64,000 bases of DNA from positions 1,386,745 to 1,450,744 of the forward strand of contig NZ_AXAU01000001.1 of assembly GCF_000472965.1 (NCBI RefSeq), written 5' to 3'. Origin of the DNA: Bradyrhizobium murdochi. Its GTDB lineage: Bacteria > Pseudomonadota > Alphaproteobacteria > Rhizobiales > Xanthobacteraceae. The translations under genes were made by a program, and so were the position numbers. Under the pieces are notes generated by a model. It saw nothing but the letters and a program-made list of their open reading frames with translations, had not been told where the DNA came from and searched no databases. Position 1 is the stretch's first letter; the number at the start of each line of letters is the position of its first letter. This document shows, one piece after another, positions 26,322 to 34,308 of the stretch.

Positions 26322-26672
26322 GTGAAAACCCAGCGGCCCATTATCACGAACGATGAGCACGTCGTGCTCAAGTTCCGGCCGCGTACCTCGGCCCACCCGC
26401 CAGGCGGGCGGGAAGAACCTGGCCAGGCCACTCGTCAAGTCAAGGGGTCGCCAACCGCGAACGATCTGTCCCGCTACGAACGGTCGCGCGACGAGGGCGA
26501 CGACTTCCGTCACCGCATGCTCGCCAACATTGCAGCACTCGCCTTCACCGTGGCGCTGACCGCGATCGGCATCTGGCTTGCGGTAAGCATCGCCGATCTC
26601 CGCAAGACCCAGGATTGCGTCCTGATGGGCCGCCGCGACTGCGCAAGGATTTCGGTGGCGCCGCAGGGGTAG
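26322..26672 (+). CDS. Small single-pass membrane protein, function unknown
   Basis: 116 residues from a GTG at 26322. A polar, Pro/Arg-rich N-terminal half (about residues 1-62) precedes one hydrophobic helix (about 66-90, MLANIAALAFTVALTAIGIW). The C-terminal end has two cysteines in KTQDCVLMGRRDCARISV. The pattern HVVxFRPR, a DDFRHRM before the helix and QDCVLMGRRDC after it are familiar from uncharacterised bradyrhizobial proteins. The two cysteines would face the periplasm if the N-terminus is inside. No ribosome site is obvious. Confidence 0.6.
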   Translation: MKTQRPIITNDEHVVLKFRPRTSAHPPGGREEPGQATRQVKGSPTANDLSRYERSRDEGDDFRHRMLANIAALAFTVALTAIGIWLAVSIADLRKTQDCVLMGRRDCARISVAPQG

Positions 26673-26716
26673 CGAGGCGTTTTTCTGAAGCCGCAGAGCG
26701 CGTCGCAGCCTATCCA

Positions 26717-26794
26717 CGTCATTGCGAGCGCAGCGAAGCAATCCACATTTCGGCTCGGGGATAGATGGATTGCTTCGCTGCGCTCGCAATGACG
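26717..26794. repeat. Intergenic palindromic repeat, GTCATTGCGAGCGCAGCGAA family
   Basis: A near-perfect hairpin: arms CGTCATTGCGAGCGCAGCGA and TCGCTGCGCTCGCAATGACG, with AAGCAATCCA and TGGATTGCTT as inner stem. Copies of the same family lie at about 37841-37960 and 38200-38285. This is one of the most abundant dispersed elements in bradyrhizobial genomes. Confidence 0.65.
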
Positions 26795-26818
26795 CGGAGA
26801 TAGTGACGCAAAACACCA

Positions 26819-26915
26819 TCGTCATCCCCCGCGCATGCGGGGGATCCAGTGCGCTATCGGTCCAATCATCGACGTCTCTGGAATACTGGATCACCCGCTT
26901 CCGCGGGTGATGACG
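26819..26915. repeat. Intergenic palindromic repeat, GTCATCCCCCGCGCATGCGG family
   Basis: Arms GTCATCCCCCGCGCATGCGG and CACCCGCTTCCGCGGGTGAT with inner CCAGT and ACTGG pairs; a second member of the family seen at 12281-12383. It sits immediately before a gene remnant, in a stretch where three repeats are packed within 500 bases. Confidence 0.6.
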
Positions 26916-26967
26916 ACCGAGTATGGGCTTGCGATCTCGCCGCAGCATCTGCGCGAGTTCGGCAAAG

Positions 26968-27138
26968 AGTGACACGCCGCCCTACATGGCGCAGACGCTG
27001 TTTCCGCTTCTGGTGAACTCCCCGGGCAAACGCTACGTGGCGCTGGCCGAGGGCACGCACTCCATCATCATGGAGTGCAATCGCCTCAAGCTGTTCGAGG
27101 CGGTGCAGGCGTTTCTGGATGAAGCGAAGCGGTCGTGA
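26968..27138 (+). pseudogene. Remnant of an alpha/beta hydrolase, C-terminal end
   Basis: The frame ending with TGA at 27136-27138 reads LFPLLVNSPGKRYVALAEGT, then HSIIMECNRLKLFEAVQAFL. This is the end of an alpha/beta hydrolase: the strand before the catalytic His (here H in EGTHSI) and the last amphipathic helix. About 250 residues that should precede it, including the nucleophile, are missing; repeats occupy that place. An in-frame ATG at 26923 gives 71 codons but no separate function is credible. Probably left by a deletion between repeats. Confidence 0.55.
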
Positions 27139-27144
27139 CGGTGG

Positions 27145-27214
27145 GTAGCCCGCATGAGCGCATGCGATATGCGGGACCGCTGGACCGGGATATCGCTGCG
27201 CTCATCTGGGCTGC
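27145..27214. repeat. Intergenic palindromic repeat, GTAGCCCGCATGAGCGC family
   Basis: Begins GTAGCCCGCATGAGCGCATG and continues GATATGCGGGACC, then GCTGCGCTCATCTGGGCTGC as the right arm. Two more members lie at 28927-29039 and 33176-33303. It separates the hydrolase remnant from the convergent ynfA gene. Confidence 0.6.
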
Positions 27215-27219
27215 GCTCG

Positions 27220-27543
27220 CTAGCCGCGCGGTCCCCATAGAATGACGGCTGCGCCGATCAAACATATGGAAGCGCCCGCGATGTCCCAGCGATCCGGACG
27301 CACGCTCTCGACCGCCCAGAGCCAGACGAGCGACGCAGCAATGTAGATGCCGCCATAGGCGGCGTAGGCGCGTCCCGCCGCCTCCGTTTGGACGAGCGTC
27401 AACAGATACGCAAATACGATGAGGGAGAAGACGCCGGGAAGTAGCCACCAGATGGGCTTGCCGAGGCGCAACCAGCCCCAGAACGCAAAGCAGCCGGCGA
27501 TTTCCGCGACAGCGGCGCCAACATAAACGATAGTACTCTTCGT
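27220..27543 (-). CDS. YnfA family membrane protein with ACG at the start position
   Basis: Four hydrophobic helices spanning 107 residues, the normal YnfA length. The family N-terminus [20 protein letters not shown] is recognisable from 27543 as [20 protein letters not shown]: the codon where ATG is expected is ACG (27543-27541). A possible ribosome site GAGAAG lies upstream, and an in-frame stop precedes it by six codons, so no upstream ATG, GTG or TTG can serve. The first standard in-frame start is a TTG at 27471, which would remove the first helix. The body is fully conserved ([20 protein letters not shown]), so either ACG is used or start loss is very recent. YnfA proteins relate to small multidrug transporters; function is poorly known. 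Confidence 0.72.
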   Translation of the reverse strand, partial: TKSTIVYVGAAVAEIAGCFAFWGWLRLGKPIWWLLPGVFSLIVFAYLLTLVQTEAAGRAYAAYGGIYIAASLVWLWAVESVRPDRWDIAGASICLIGAAVILWGPRG

Positions 27544-27603
27544 AGGCTGAACTTCTCACGGCATCCGCTGCCGCTCAAGGCAGCGGATTAGATCGTCGCG
27601 GAG

Positions 27604-28320
27604 TCAGACCCGCAGCATTCGAATAAGCGGCTTTTCAAGTAGTGGCCATAGCACTGCGACTGCCAATAACGCTGTCGCTGCCCCCATCATGACGAGCGTT
27701 GATGTGGCTGGCTTGCGAGCCGTGCGCTGCGTCTGCCACGCGATCCAGCCCCATGCGCCGACGACCGAGAGGATGGCAAGGACGGTGACCCACACATGCA
27801 TGCCGACAAACCACGCCAGCAAAGGTCCGGCACTGGCGAGAACCGTTGCCGGGAGCGCAAGCGGCAAGACGCAACATACGCCACAAGCAACTGCGCCAGT
27901 CGAAAGCGTCACCGCCGTGACGCCTGCGGCTTTCGAACCCGGCGGCTCCTTGGCATCCTTCACGCTGGATGCCGAAGTGGCGCACGCGCATGACGACGGT
28001 GCGGCCGCGTTTGCCACAAACTGCTCGAACAAAGTGTCTGCGGCCTCGCGGTCCATTTCGGGCGCTGTGACCGTGACACGGATTTCGCTTCCCGTCTCGC
28101 AAAGCTCAAAGGCAAGGAATGCGCAGCAGGCCCGCTCATTGCGGACCATCTCATGCACGCGCTCGCGCGCATCGAGCGCATAGCTCAATTCCAGTACAAG
28201 ATCGCGACGTTCGTATTTTTGAAGCGCGTCCTTGTTCAAGGCGGCAATCCAGGCAAGCCGGTCTTCAAACTCCCCGGACGCAAGCGTGCAGGCTATCGGC
28301 CGGGCTTCAACCATCGTCAT
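27604..28320 (-). CDS. Cysteine-rich membrane protein: soluble N-terminal domain joined to a MerT-like membrane segment
   Basis: 238 residues from the ATG at 28320, which has a strong AAGGAG site. Residues 1-105 are soluble, with C11, C65-C66 and C74 and a pattern (LDARERVHEMVRNERACCAF) unlike MerT. A linker with C111-x-C113 leads to membrane helices (about 140-165, 172-192, 207-226). The first begins GAVACGVCCVLPLALPATVL: C146, C149 and C150 followed by VLPL, closely like the SCCVLPLVL helix of mercury transporter MerT. Facing a MerR-family regulator across a MerR-type promoter, it is probably induced by a thiophilic metal and handles or imports it. The whole architecture is not one I can name. 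Confidence 0.62.
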   Translation of the reverse strand: MTMVEARPIACTLASGEFEDRLAWIAALNKDALQKYERRDLVLELSYALDARERVHEMVRNERACCAFLAFELCETGSEIRVTVTAPEMDREAADTLFEQFVANAAAPSSCACATSASSVKDAKEPPGSKAAGVTAVTLSTGAVACGVCCVLPLALPATVLASAGPLLAWFVGMHVWVTVLAILSVVGAWGWIAWQTQRTARKPATSTLVMMGAATALLAVAVLWPLLEKPLIRMLRV

Positions 28321-28358
28321 CGGCAATCTCCTTGTGCGGTTGATCGGAGCTTGCGGGG

Positions 28359-28389
28359 ACCCTACATCCTCAAGTAACTTGAGGTTCAA
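28359..28389 (-). promoter_or_regulatory. MerR-type promoter with 19-bp spacer and 17-bp palindromic operator
   Basis: On the minus strand, TTGAAC (28389-28384) and TAGGGT (28364-28359) are separated by 19 bases, the long spacer diagnostic of MerR-activated promoters. The spacer is nearly filled by a perfect palindrome, CCTCAAGT-T-ACTTGAGG (28368-28384 on the plus strand). The orientation drives the MerT-like membrane protein. The core resembles the SoxR-box sequence but lacks one base, and the adjacent regulator is not SoxR. Confidence 0.75.
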
Positions 28390-28418
28390 GCAGAAAGAAG
28401 CGACGGAAAATCAGATAG

Positions 28419-28886
28419 ATGAGCAATCTTAAGATTGGCGCTCTAGCCAAGCAGACCGGTACGAATGCGCCGACAATCCGGTATTACGAGGAAATCGGAC
28501 TGCTTCGTTCAGCGGGTCGTCAAGCGGGCAACCAGCGCGTCTACAGCGATGCCGATGTGAAGAGCCTGACGCTCATCCGGCGCTGTCGCGAGTTTGGGTT
28601 CTCCATCGATCAGGTGCGTTCTCTTGTGGCACTGGTGCAAGACCCTGCCAGCTCCTGCCTGCATGCGCGTGACCTTGCACAGGAGCATTTGGTCGCCGTG
28701 CGCGCGAAGCTTGCGGAATTAAAGGCATTGGAGCGCAGTATCGCGGCTTTCGTCGCGAGTTGCGATGCATCCTGCGCGGGCGGCCCGGGACCCGATTGTG
28801 TGATTCTGGATGACTTATCGAAGGGGCGCACACAAACGCGCAATACCTCTGGAGGCCGCTGCTCGAAGACTAACGGGTGCTCGTAG
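28419..28886 (+). CDS. MerR family metal-responsive regulator
   Basis: 155 residues. The winged helix is at residues 3-70 (IGALAKQTGTNAPTIRYYEE, IGLLRSAGRQAGNQRVYSDA), followed by a dimerisation coiled coil (about 80-118). Cysteines fit a metal-binding MerR protein: SSCLHARDL near residue 70-75 and CDASCAGGPGPDC near 113-125, the latter similar to the C-terminal loop of CadR/PbrR/MerR types. The tail adds two further cysteines. It is divergent from the MerT-like protein and presumably activates that gene from the 19-bp-spacer promoter. Mercury, cadmium, lead or zinc are all possible inducers. Confidence 0.85.
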   Translation: MSNLKIGALAKQTGTNAPTIRYYEEIGLLRSAGRQAGNQRVYSDADVKSLTLIRRCREFGFSIDQVRSLVALVQDPASSCLHARDLAQEHLVAVRAKLAELKALERSIAAFVASCDASCAGGPGPDCVILDDLSKGRTQTRNTSGGRCSKTNGCS

Positions 28887-28926
28887 AACGCAACACGTAA
28901 GTGAACTCAGCCTCATGTGTGGGCGA

Positions 28927-29039
28927 GTAGCCCGCATGAGCGCATGCGATATGCGGGACCGCCTGCGCCGGATTTCGCGGAGCCTGTCGTCGGGCGCGCA
29001 TTCGCGCGACCCGTTGGCTTCATCCGGGCTACGCTACGA
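28927..29039. repeat. Intergenic palindromic repeat, GTAGCCCGCATGAGCGC family
   Basis: Starts GTAGCCCGCATGAGCGCATG and ends with CATCCGGGCTACGCTACG; an inner arm GGGCGCGCATTCGCGCGACC is present. It lies between the convergent ends of the MerR gene and the zinc finger gene and could act as a terminator for both. Confidence 0.6.
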
Positions 29040-29045
29040 AGGCAT

Positions 29046-29696
29046 TTACGAGGTCCGTTCGTTCACGATGATCGTCGCCGTTCGTAGCGCCTGCTCGTAG
29101 CGCTTCAGTTGAGCTTGCGAATATTCCTGCATGGACCGTAGTTCGTCCGGCGTCTTGTTCTTCAACTGGGCGAAGCTGGGCGACAGCGACACGTCATCAC
29201 TATCTCCCGACGCGTTCGCGCGATGCGCGAGCACGCGCTCGATACGCTGCAATGCGAGCCGATTGCGCTGCACTCCATTGCCGGCGTGTACGACGTAGTG
29301 CTGCAGCCTGTCGGTGGACATGGCGCGGGCGCCCTCCTCGTCCCCTTCGATCAACCGAAGCAGGCTCTCGTCAACGACGTCAGAACAGAGGTCGATGCAT
29401 TCGTCGCAGATGAACACGAAGGGCCCGGCGACCAGCTTTTCCACCTCGTGCTGGCTCTTGCCGCAGAACGAGCAATAGAGGGGTTTGTCTTGTGAAGCCG
29501 GATTCTGCGAGCCGTTCGCCGAGCCAGATTGTGGCCGGGCTGCATCGATCTTCGCGGACAGAATGTTCCAGTTGTCGTAGCCGAACGCTTTCGCGATCAG
29601 CTCCAAGGACTCGCTGTGCGTGGTTTGCACAGCCTTGGCACTTAAGGCATCGCGCAGGGAACGCGCCATGGCTTTCGCATCGCGGAAATCGCGCAT
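29046..29696 (-). CDS. ClpX-type C4 zinc finger protein with N-terminal glyoxalase-related domain
   Basis: 216 residues. Residues 1-52 ([40 protein letters not shown]) form a small helical domain seen at the N-terminus of many rhizobial glyoxalase-related proteins. A ClpX-type zinc finger follows with C75, C78, C97 and C100 (YCSFCGK and [12 protein letters not shown]). A helical tail (about 120-216) without known pattern ends it. There is no AAA+ domain, so it is not a ClpX ATPase; it may be an adaptor or sequester ClpX clients. Such stand-alone proteins are frequent in Bradyrhizobium; the function is undetermined. Confidence 0.75.
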   Translation of the reverse strand: MRDFRDAKAMARSLRDALSAKAVQTTHSESLELIAKAFGYDNWNILSAKIDAARPQSGSANGSQNPASQDKPLYCSFCGKSQHEVEKLVAGPFVFICDECIDLCSDVVDESLLRLIEGDEEGARAMSTDRLQHYVVHAGNGVQRNRLALQRIERVLAHRANASGDSDDVSLSPSFAQLKNKTPDELRSMQEYSQAQLKRYEQALRTATIIVNERTS

Positions 29697-29900
29697 GAGA
29701 GTACCCGTATCGGCGAACGGAGGAGATCGGTGCCTGCCTTGCCGACCCGTTCGCCAATAGCGAGGGCCGAGAGATTTGATACGTTCACCATCCCAGAGGG
29801 CGCAGGCGGCCGGTGTATCAACCGGTCATTATAGTTGGCATGGCCGCGGTCATTGTCAACCCGGACGATGAACGCAATGGCGCCGCTCCGAGCAGTAAGA

Positions 29901-30470
29901 CTAACGAGCGAGCTTATCGGATCGCACCGGTGCTAACACGCGGTTCACCTTACTTCTGAAGACGAGATAAGTGACGATTAAGGCCACAGCCTTGGTTGTC
30001 GTCGGAACCATTAGTGAATATAGCGCCCAAATGCGTGTACTCGCTGTAGTAGCAACGACTATGTTCAGGGCCGCCAGACCAAACATCAATGCCGCCCACA
30101 CATAACCCACACGTTCAACCAGAGCTGCAGGTAACGCGTCGCGGGCGATCTTTGGAAGATATCGCGCGAGCCAGCCACGGCGAAGCATGACGATGCCGAT
30201 CGCCGCTCTGCTGATGCTCGGTTTTGCCATCAGAAATCGGCTGTCGTTGGTGATAAACGCAGAGGCGCCAAACACTAGCACCAGAGCGAGCGCCATCAAT
30301 TGAATCGGAGGAATAGGACTGCGTAAATATCTCTGAACCGCAATCTGCAAAAAGCCGAAGCCAATTCCGAAACAAAGTGCCAGCATTATATCGTTGGTCA
30401 AAAGGACTATGACAAAGAAAACAAGCGTCGAAAGAAGGTCCAGAAGCAAATGCTTCAACGCAATCTGCAT
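29901..30470 (-). CDS. YciB/septation protein A family inner membrane protein
   Basis: 189 residues with about five membrane helices: LLLDLLSTLVFFVIVLLTND at the start, then segments near residues 32-50, 58-75, 120-140 and 150-172. The pattern FITNDSRFLMAKPSISRAAIG is typical of the YciB/IspZ family, which contacts cell elongation and division proteins in enterobacteria. Family members are usually about 180-200 residues. This copy is a diverged paralogue in character (the usual KPT motif reads KPS), so I do not assign the septation role firmly. Confidence 0.72.
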   Translation of the reverse strand: MQIALKHLLLDLLSTLVFFVIVLLTNDIMLALCFGIGFGFLQIAVQRYLRSPIPPIQLMALALVLVFGASAFITNDSRFLMAKPSISRAAIGIVMLRRGWLARYLPKIARDALPAALVERVGYVWAALMFGLAALNIVVATTASTRIWALYSLMVPTTTKAVALIVTYLVFRSKVNRVLAPVRSDKLAR

Positions 30471-30590
30471 TTTTCTTGGGCTCCGGCTTTTCGACTCTTG
30501 AAGCAGCCTATGCCGTTAAAGTTGCGCTATGGTGACAGTGCACTTAACAGCGCGTAGAGCGGATGGCGACAGCGTAATCCGCCGTTTCGA

Positions 30591-31106
30591 TTATAAGGGA
30601 TTAGCCGCCCGCAACGGCGCGCGGCTCAGTTCGTTGCCGGCGGTAATCGCTTTGCGCAGCAGCCGCATCAACTCCGCGCCCTCCTTTTCGGTGAGGCCGC
30701 GCAGCATGGTGTGCTGGGCTGCCTCGACGGCCGGCGTGATGGCGCGCAGCGTTCGCTTGCCGCCTTCCGTGATTTGCAATTCGCGGGCGCGGCGATCGCG
30801 GGGGCTCGCGTGACGCACCAGCAAGCCCTTCTGCACCAGGCGGTCGACCACGCCGGTGATGGTGGTGCGGTCATAGGCGATGAGGCCAGCCAACGTCACC
30901 TGATCGATCCCCGGGTTCATCTTGATGGCTGCCAATGCAGCGTACTGAACTGGCGTAAGGTCGAAGCCCGCCTCCTCGACCTCGGCCAGGAAAACGGCCA
31001 CCGCGCTCTGCTGGAAGCGGCGCGCCAGATGGCCGGGCATCTCATTGTTGTCTCTCACCAAATTCTCCAAGGTAAACTCAAAGGCAGGCCTGGAATTGAC
31101 AAGCAT
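30591..31106 (-). CDS. MarR family transcriptional regulator
   Basis: About 171 residues from an ATG at 31106 (the ATGs at 31115 and 31130 are also in frame; none has a clear ribosome site). The winged helix (about residues 40-110) includes LTPVQYAALAAIKMNPGIDQ and TLAGLIAYDRTTITGVVDRL, then the wing VRHASPRDRRARELQITEGG. This MarR subgroup commonly controls genes for aromatic acid degradation or solvent stress. It is divergent from the 3-hydroxybenzoate hydroxylase-like gene, which is its most likely target. The region between the genes is about 140 bases. Confidence 0.85.
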   Translation of the reverse strand: MLVNSRPAFEFTLENLVRDNNEMPGHLARRFQQSAVAVFLAEVEEAGFDLTPVQYAALAAIKMNPGIDQVTLAGLIAYDRTTITGVVDRLVQKGLLVRHASPRDRRARELQITEGGKRTLRAITPAVEAAQHTMLRGLTEKEGAELMRLLRKAITAGNELSRAPLRAANPL

Positions 31107-31246
31107 ACTGAGCATGCTGATCAATATCATCCGTGCGCTTTGGTCGCGGAATCTGCCGGCAGTCAAGTGAACGACGCCATAGATGAAGGGTAACCCGATC
31201 AGTCAAAATCAACTCCGGTCGGCCAAGGACGGGAGGAGCAGGTCTG

Positions 31247-33172
31247 ATGCAATTTCACCTGAATGGATTCGAGCCGGGCGACCCCGAAATCGCCGACCCC
31301 ATCGAGCGGGTTGCCCCCTCCGGCATGTCCGGACCGATTCCGGCGGAAGTCGATGTCCTGATCGTCGGCTGCGGACCGGCGGGCCTGACGCTGGCGGCGC
31401 AGCTTTCAGCGTTTGCCGACATCAAGACCTGCATCGTCGAGCAGAAGCCGAGCCGGCTCTTGCGCGGCCAGGCCGACGGCGTCGCCTGCCGCACCATGGA
31501 GATGTTTCACGCCTTCGGTTTCGGCGAGCGCGTGCTGAAGGAAGCCTGCTGGATCACCGAAACGATGTTCTGGAAGCCGGACGATCGCAAGCCCGAAAAC
31601 ATCGTGCGCGGCGGCCGGGTTCAGGACGTCGAGGACGGGCTGTCGGAGATGCCGCACCTCATCCTGAACCAGGCGCGCGTGCATGATTGCTACCTCGATA
31701 TCATGCGCAAATCGCCGGCGAAGCTCGAGCCCTATTATTCACGGCGATTGCTGGATCTTTCGATCGCGCCGACGGCGCAGGTTGAAGATCACGCCGTGAC
31801 CGTGCGCCTCGAACGGCTCGATGCCGGGCACGAGGGCGAGGTCGAAACCATCAAAGCGCGCTATATTGTGGGATGCGACGGCGCGCGCAGCACGGTGCGC
31901 AAGTCGATCGGTCGCGAGCTGCGCGGCGATTCCGCCAACCACGCCTGGGGCGTGATGGACGTCCTTGCCGTCACCGACTTTCCCGACATCCGCTTCAAGG
32001 TGCTGATCCAGTCGGCTCGCGATGGCAGCATCATCGTGATCCCGCGCGAAGGCGGCTATCTGGTCCGGCTCTATGTCGAACTCGCCAATCTCGACGCCGG
32101 CGAGCGGGTCGCCAGCCGCAACATCACGCCGGATGATCTGATCGCGAAGGCGCGGCGGATTCTCAATCCGCATACGCTCGACGTGAAGGAGATCGCCTGG
32201 TGGTCGGTTTACGAAATCGGCCAGCGGCTGACCGACAAGTTCGACGACGTGCCGGCCGAAGAAATCGCAACCCGTCTGCCCCGCGTGTTCATCGCCGGCG
32301 ATGCCTGCCACACCCACAGCCCCAAGGCCGGCCAGGGCATGAACGTCTCGATGCAGGACGCCTTCAATCTCGGATGGAAGCTCGCCTCCGTTCTGCGCCG
32401 ACGCAGCGCGCCGCATCTCTTGCACAGCTATTCGGCGGAACGGCAGGCGGTCGCGAAGGAGCTGATCGACTTCGATCGCGAATGGGCCGAGATCCTTGCC
32501 TCCGCCAAAGGCGACAACAAGGGCGCCGACGCGGCGCAAACCCAAAACTATTTTGTCCGGCACGGCCGCTATACCGCGGGAACGGCGACGCGTTACGGTG
32601 CGTCTATCCTCACCGCCGCACCCGATCACCAGCATCTCGCCAAGGGATTTGTGATCGGCACACGCTTTCACTCCGCGCCGGTCGTCCAGCTTTCGGACGC
32701 CAAGCCGGTTCATCTCGGCCACGTCGCCAAGGCGGACGGGCGCTTTCGGCTTTTCGTCTTTGCCGGCGCGGGCGATCCCGCGGCCGCCAACTCCCCTGTT
32801 CGCGCGCTGTGCGATTTCCTGAACGAAAACCCCAAATCTCCGGTCAGGAGGCACACTCCTGCGGGCGCAGATATCGATTCCGTGATCGATGTCCGCGCGG
32901 TGTTCCAACACGCGCACACCGAGCTCGCCATCGAGACGATGCCCCCGCTCCTGCTCCCGCGCAAAGGACGCTACGGGCTCATCGATTACGAAAAAAACTT
33001 CTGCCCCGATCTCAAGGCCGGCCACGACATCTTTTCGATGCGCGGTATCGATCGGAACGGGGGCTGCATGGTCGTGGTGCGACCGGACCAGTACGTCGCG
33101 CACGTGCTTCCGCTCGATGGCCATGCTGAGCTTGCGGCATATTTCGATGCGTTCATGCTAAGGGCCGGTTGA
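31247..33172 (+). CDS. FAD-dependent aromatic hydroxylase (3-hydroxybenzoate 4-monooxygenase/phenol 2-monooxygenase type)
   Basis: 641 residues, the length of MobA-type 3-hydroxybenzoate 4-hydroxylases (about 639). The FAD-binding GxGxxG is VGCGPAGLTLA (about residues 42-52), the NADPH/FAD DG motif is VGCDGARSTVRKSIG, and the ribityl-binding GD motif is FIAGDACHTHSPKAGQGMNV. The C-terminal thioredoxin-like domain of this family (about 470-640) is present. A strong GGAGGAG site precedes the ATG. The reaction would convert 3-hydroxybenzoate to protocatechuate with NADPH and oxygen, which would feed a protocatechuate meta pathway. Phenol as substrate is an alternative. Confidence 0.85.
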   Translation: MQFHLNGFEPGDPEIADPIERVAPSGMSGPIPAEVDVLIVGCGPAGLTLAAQLSAFADIKTCIVEQKPSRLLRGQADGVACRTMEMFHAFGFGERVLKEACWITETMFWKPDDRKPENIVRGGRVQDVEDGLSEMPHLILNQARVHDCYLDIMRKSPAKLEPYYSRRLLDLSIAPTAQVEDHAVTVRLERLDAGHEGEVETIKARYIVGCDGARSTVRKSIGRELRGDSANHAWGVMDVLAVTDFPDIRFKVLIQSARDGSIIVIPREGGYLVRLYVELANLDAGERVASRNITPDDLIAKARRILNPHTLDVKEIAWWSVYEIGQRLTDKFDDVPAEEIATRLPRVFIAGDACHTHSPKAGQGMNVSMQDAFNLGWKLASVLRRRSAPHLLHSYSAERQAVAKELIDFDREWAEILASAKGDNKGADAAQTQNYFVRHGRYTAGTATRYGASILTAAPDHQHLAKGFVIGTRFHSAPVVQLSDAKPVHLGHVAKADGRFRLFVFAGAGDPAAANSPVRALCDFLNENPKSPVRRHTPAGADIDSVIDVRAVFQHAHTELAIETMPPLLLPRKGRYGLIDYEKNFCPDLKAGHDIFSMRGIDRNGGCMVVVRPDQYVAHVLPLDGHAELAAYFDAFMLRAG

Positions 33173-33175
33173 ACC

Positions 33176-33303
33176 GTAGCCCGCATGAGCCGGGTCGCGC
33201 GAATGCGCGCCACGGGACGAGCGCAATTGCGCTCGCGCAGTGATGACAGGCTCCGCGACATGCGGGACGCGAAGACCCGGATGTCGCTACGCTCCGGGCT
33301 ACG
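33176..33303. repeat. Intergenic palindromic repeat, GTAGCCCGCATGAG family, with inserted core
   Basis: Outer arms CGTAGCCCGCATGAGCCGGG and CCCGGATGTCGCTACG plus CTCCGGGCTACGG, with an inner segment containing GCGAATGCGCGCCACGGGAC and TGATGACAGGCTCCGCGA. The inner TGACAGGCTCCGCGA also occurs within the repeat at 37841-37960, suggesting composite elements. With the rest of the gap to 33528 it occupies a 356-base stretch that otherwise shows nothing but the expected promoter of the lipid A cluster. Confidence 0.6.
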
Positions 33304-33528
33304 GTTGGCGAGCGAGAGACGGTGATTCCTTAGGCGACTCCCCGGAACCAAAAACCGCCATCTTTGCCCCCAAATCCCTCTCCGCCCTGACCGCCCCCCT
33401 CCATTGAACTCAGCGCCCCGCTCCGATATACGGGCACTCGACTCCGGCCGAGGGAAAAAGGCCTTCCGGGGCCGTGCACCCGCCTCCTCCAAGCCGTTCC
33501 GGATTTTCTCCAGTATATCAAAGGCTTA

Positions 33529-33825
33529 ATGATGTCTTCCACATTCGATCAGATCGCCAACATTATCGCGGAGACCTGCGACATCCCGCGCGACACGATC
33601 AAGCCGGAGAGCCACGCCATCGACGATCTGGGCATCGACAGCCTGGACTTCCTCGACATCGCCTTTGCCATCGACAAGGCGTTCGGGATCAAGATGCCGC
33701 TCGAAAAATGGACCCAGGAGGTCAACGACGGCAAGGCCACGACCGAGCAGTATTTCGTGCTGCAAAATCTCGCCGATCGCATCGACGAGTTGGTCGCCGC
33801 CAAGAATGCAGCCCCGGGCGCCTAA
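33529..33825 (+). CDS. acpXL: Acyl carrier protein for very-long-chain fatty acids of lipid A
   Basis: 98 residues, longer than housekeeping ACP (about 78). The phosphopantetheine site is S38 in [18 protein letters not shown]. The following [20 protein letters not shown] and the C-terminal extension are characteristic of AcpXL, the carrier on which the C26-C28 hydroxylated acyl chain is built before transfer to lipid A. The start may be either of two adjacent ATGs (33529 or 33532). It heads a five-gene cluster in the order known from Rhizobium and Bradyrhizobium. Confidence 0.92.
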   Translation: MMSSTFDQIANIIAETCDIPRDTIKPESHAIDDLGIDSLDFLDIAFAIDKAFGIKMPLEKWTQEVNDGKATTEQYFVLQNLADRIDELVAAKNAAPGA

Positions 33826-33834
33826 TCGCCCGCC

Positions 33835-34308
33835 ATGGACCTTGATTACTTTAAGCTCATCGACCGCGTCGTCGACCTGAACCTCGACGAGAAGAGGATC
33901 ACGGTCGAGGCGCAGGTACCGGCCACGCACACCATCTTCGAGGGACACTTTCCGGGCTTTCCGACCATGCCCGGCGTACTCTTGACCGAAGCGATGGCAC
34001 AGAGCTCCGGCTGGCTGCTGCTTGGACTCCTGAAATTCGAGCGCATGCCGTTCCTCGCCATCGTGAAGGAAGCCAAGATGCGCGGGTTCGTCAGCCCCGG
34101 CTCGTTGCTGACGATCGAGGCGAAGCTCGAGCACGAAGGTTCCGGCTTTGCCGTCACCAAGGCCAAGGGCCGCGTCGGCAAGGAATTGAAGTGCAGCGCC
34201 GAGATCACCTTCGGCCTCACTCCGTTCCCCGACCCCACCATGCGCGTGCATATGGACGCGATGGCCAACAAGATCGGCTTCCCACTGCAGGCAATCACGC
34301 ATGACTGA
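33835..34308 (+). CDS. fabZXL: 3-hydroxyacyl-ACP dehydratase of the very-long-chain fatty acid cluster
   Basis: 157 residues of the hot-dog fold. The catalytic His is H38 in TIFEGHFPGFPTMPGVLLTE, and the helix that carries the second acidic residue follows (TEAMAQSSG). It removes water from 3-hydroxyacyl-AcpXL during chain elongation. It starts nine bases after acpXL and its stop overlaps the start of the first condensing enzyme, indicating coupled translation. Confidence 0.9.
   Translation: MDLDYFKLIDRVVDLNLDEKRITVEAQVPATHTIFEGHFPGFPTMPGVLLTEAMAQSSGWLLLGLLKFERMPFLAIVKEAKMRGFVSPGSLLTIEAKLEHEGSGFAVTKAKGRVGKELKCSAEITFGLTPFPDPTMRVHMDAMANKIGFPLQAITHD

Noticed and set aside
31102..31118. A short inverted repeat (AGCAT, seven bases, ATGCT) near the marR start as MarR operator
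   Set aside because: Arms of five bases overlapping possible start codons are too weak to call without binding data.
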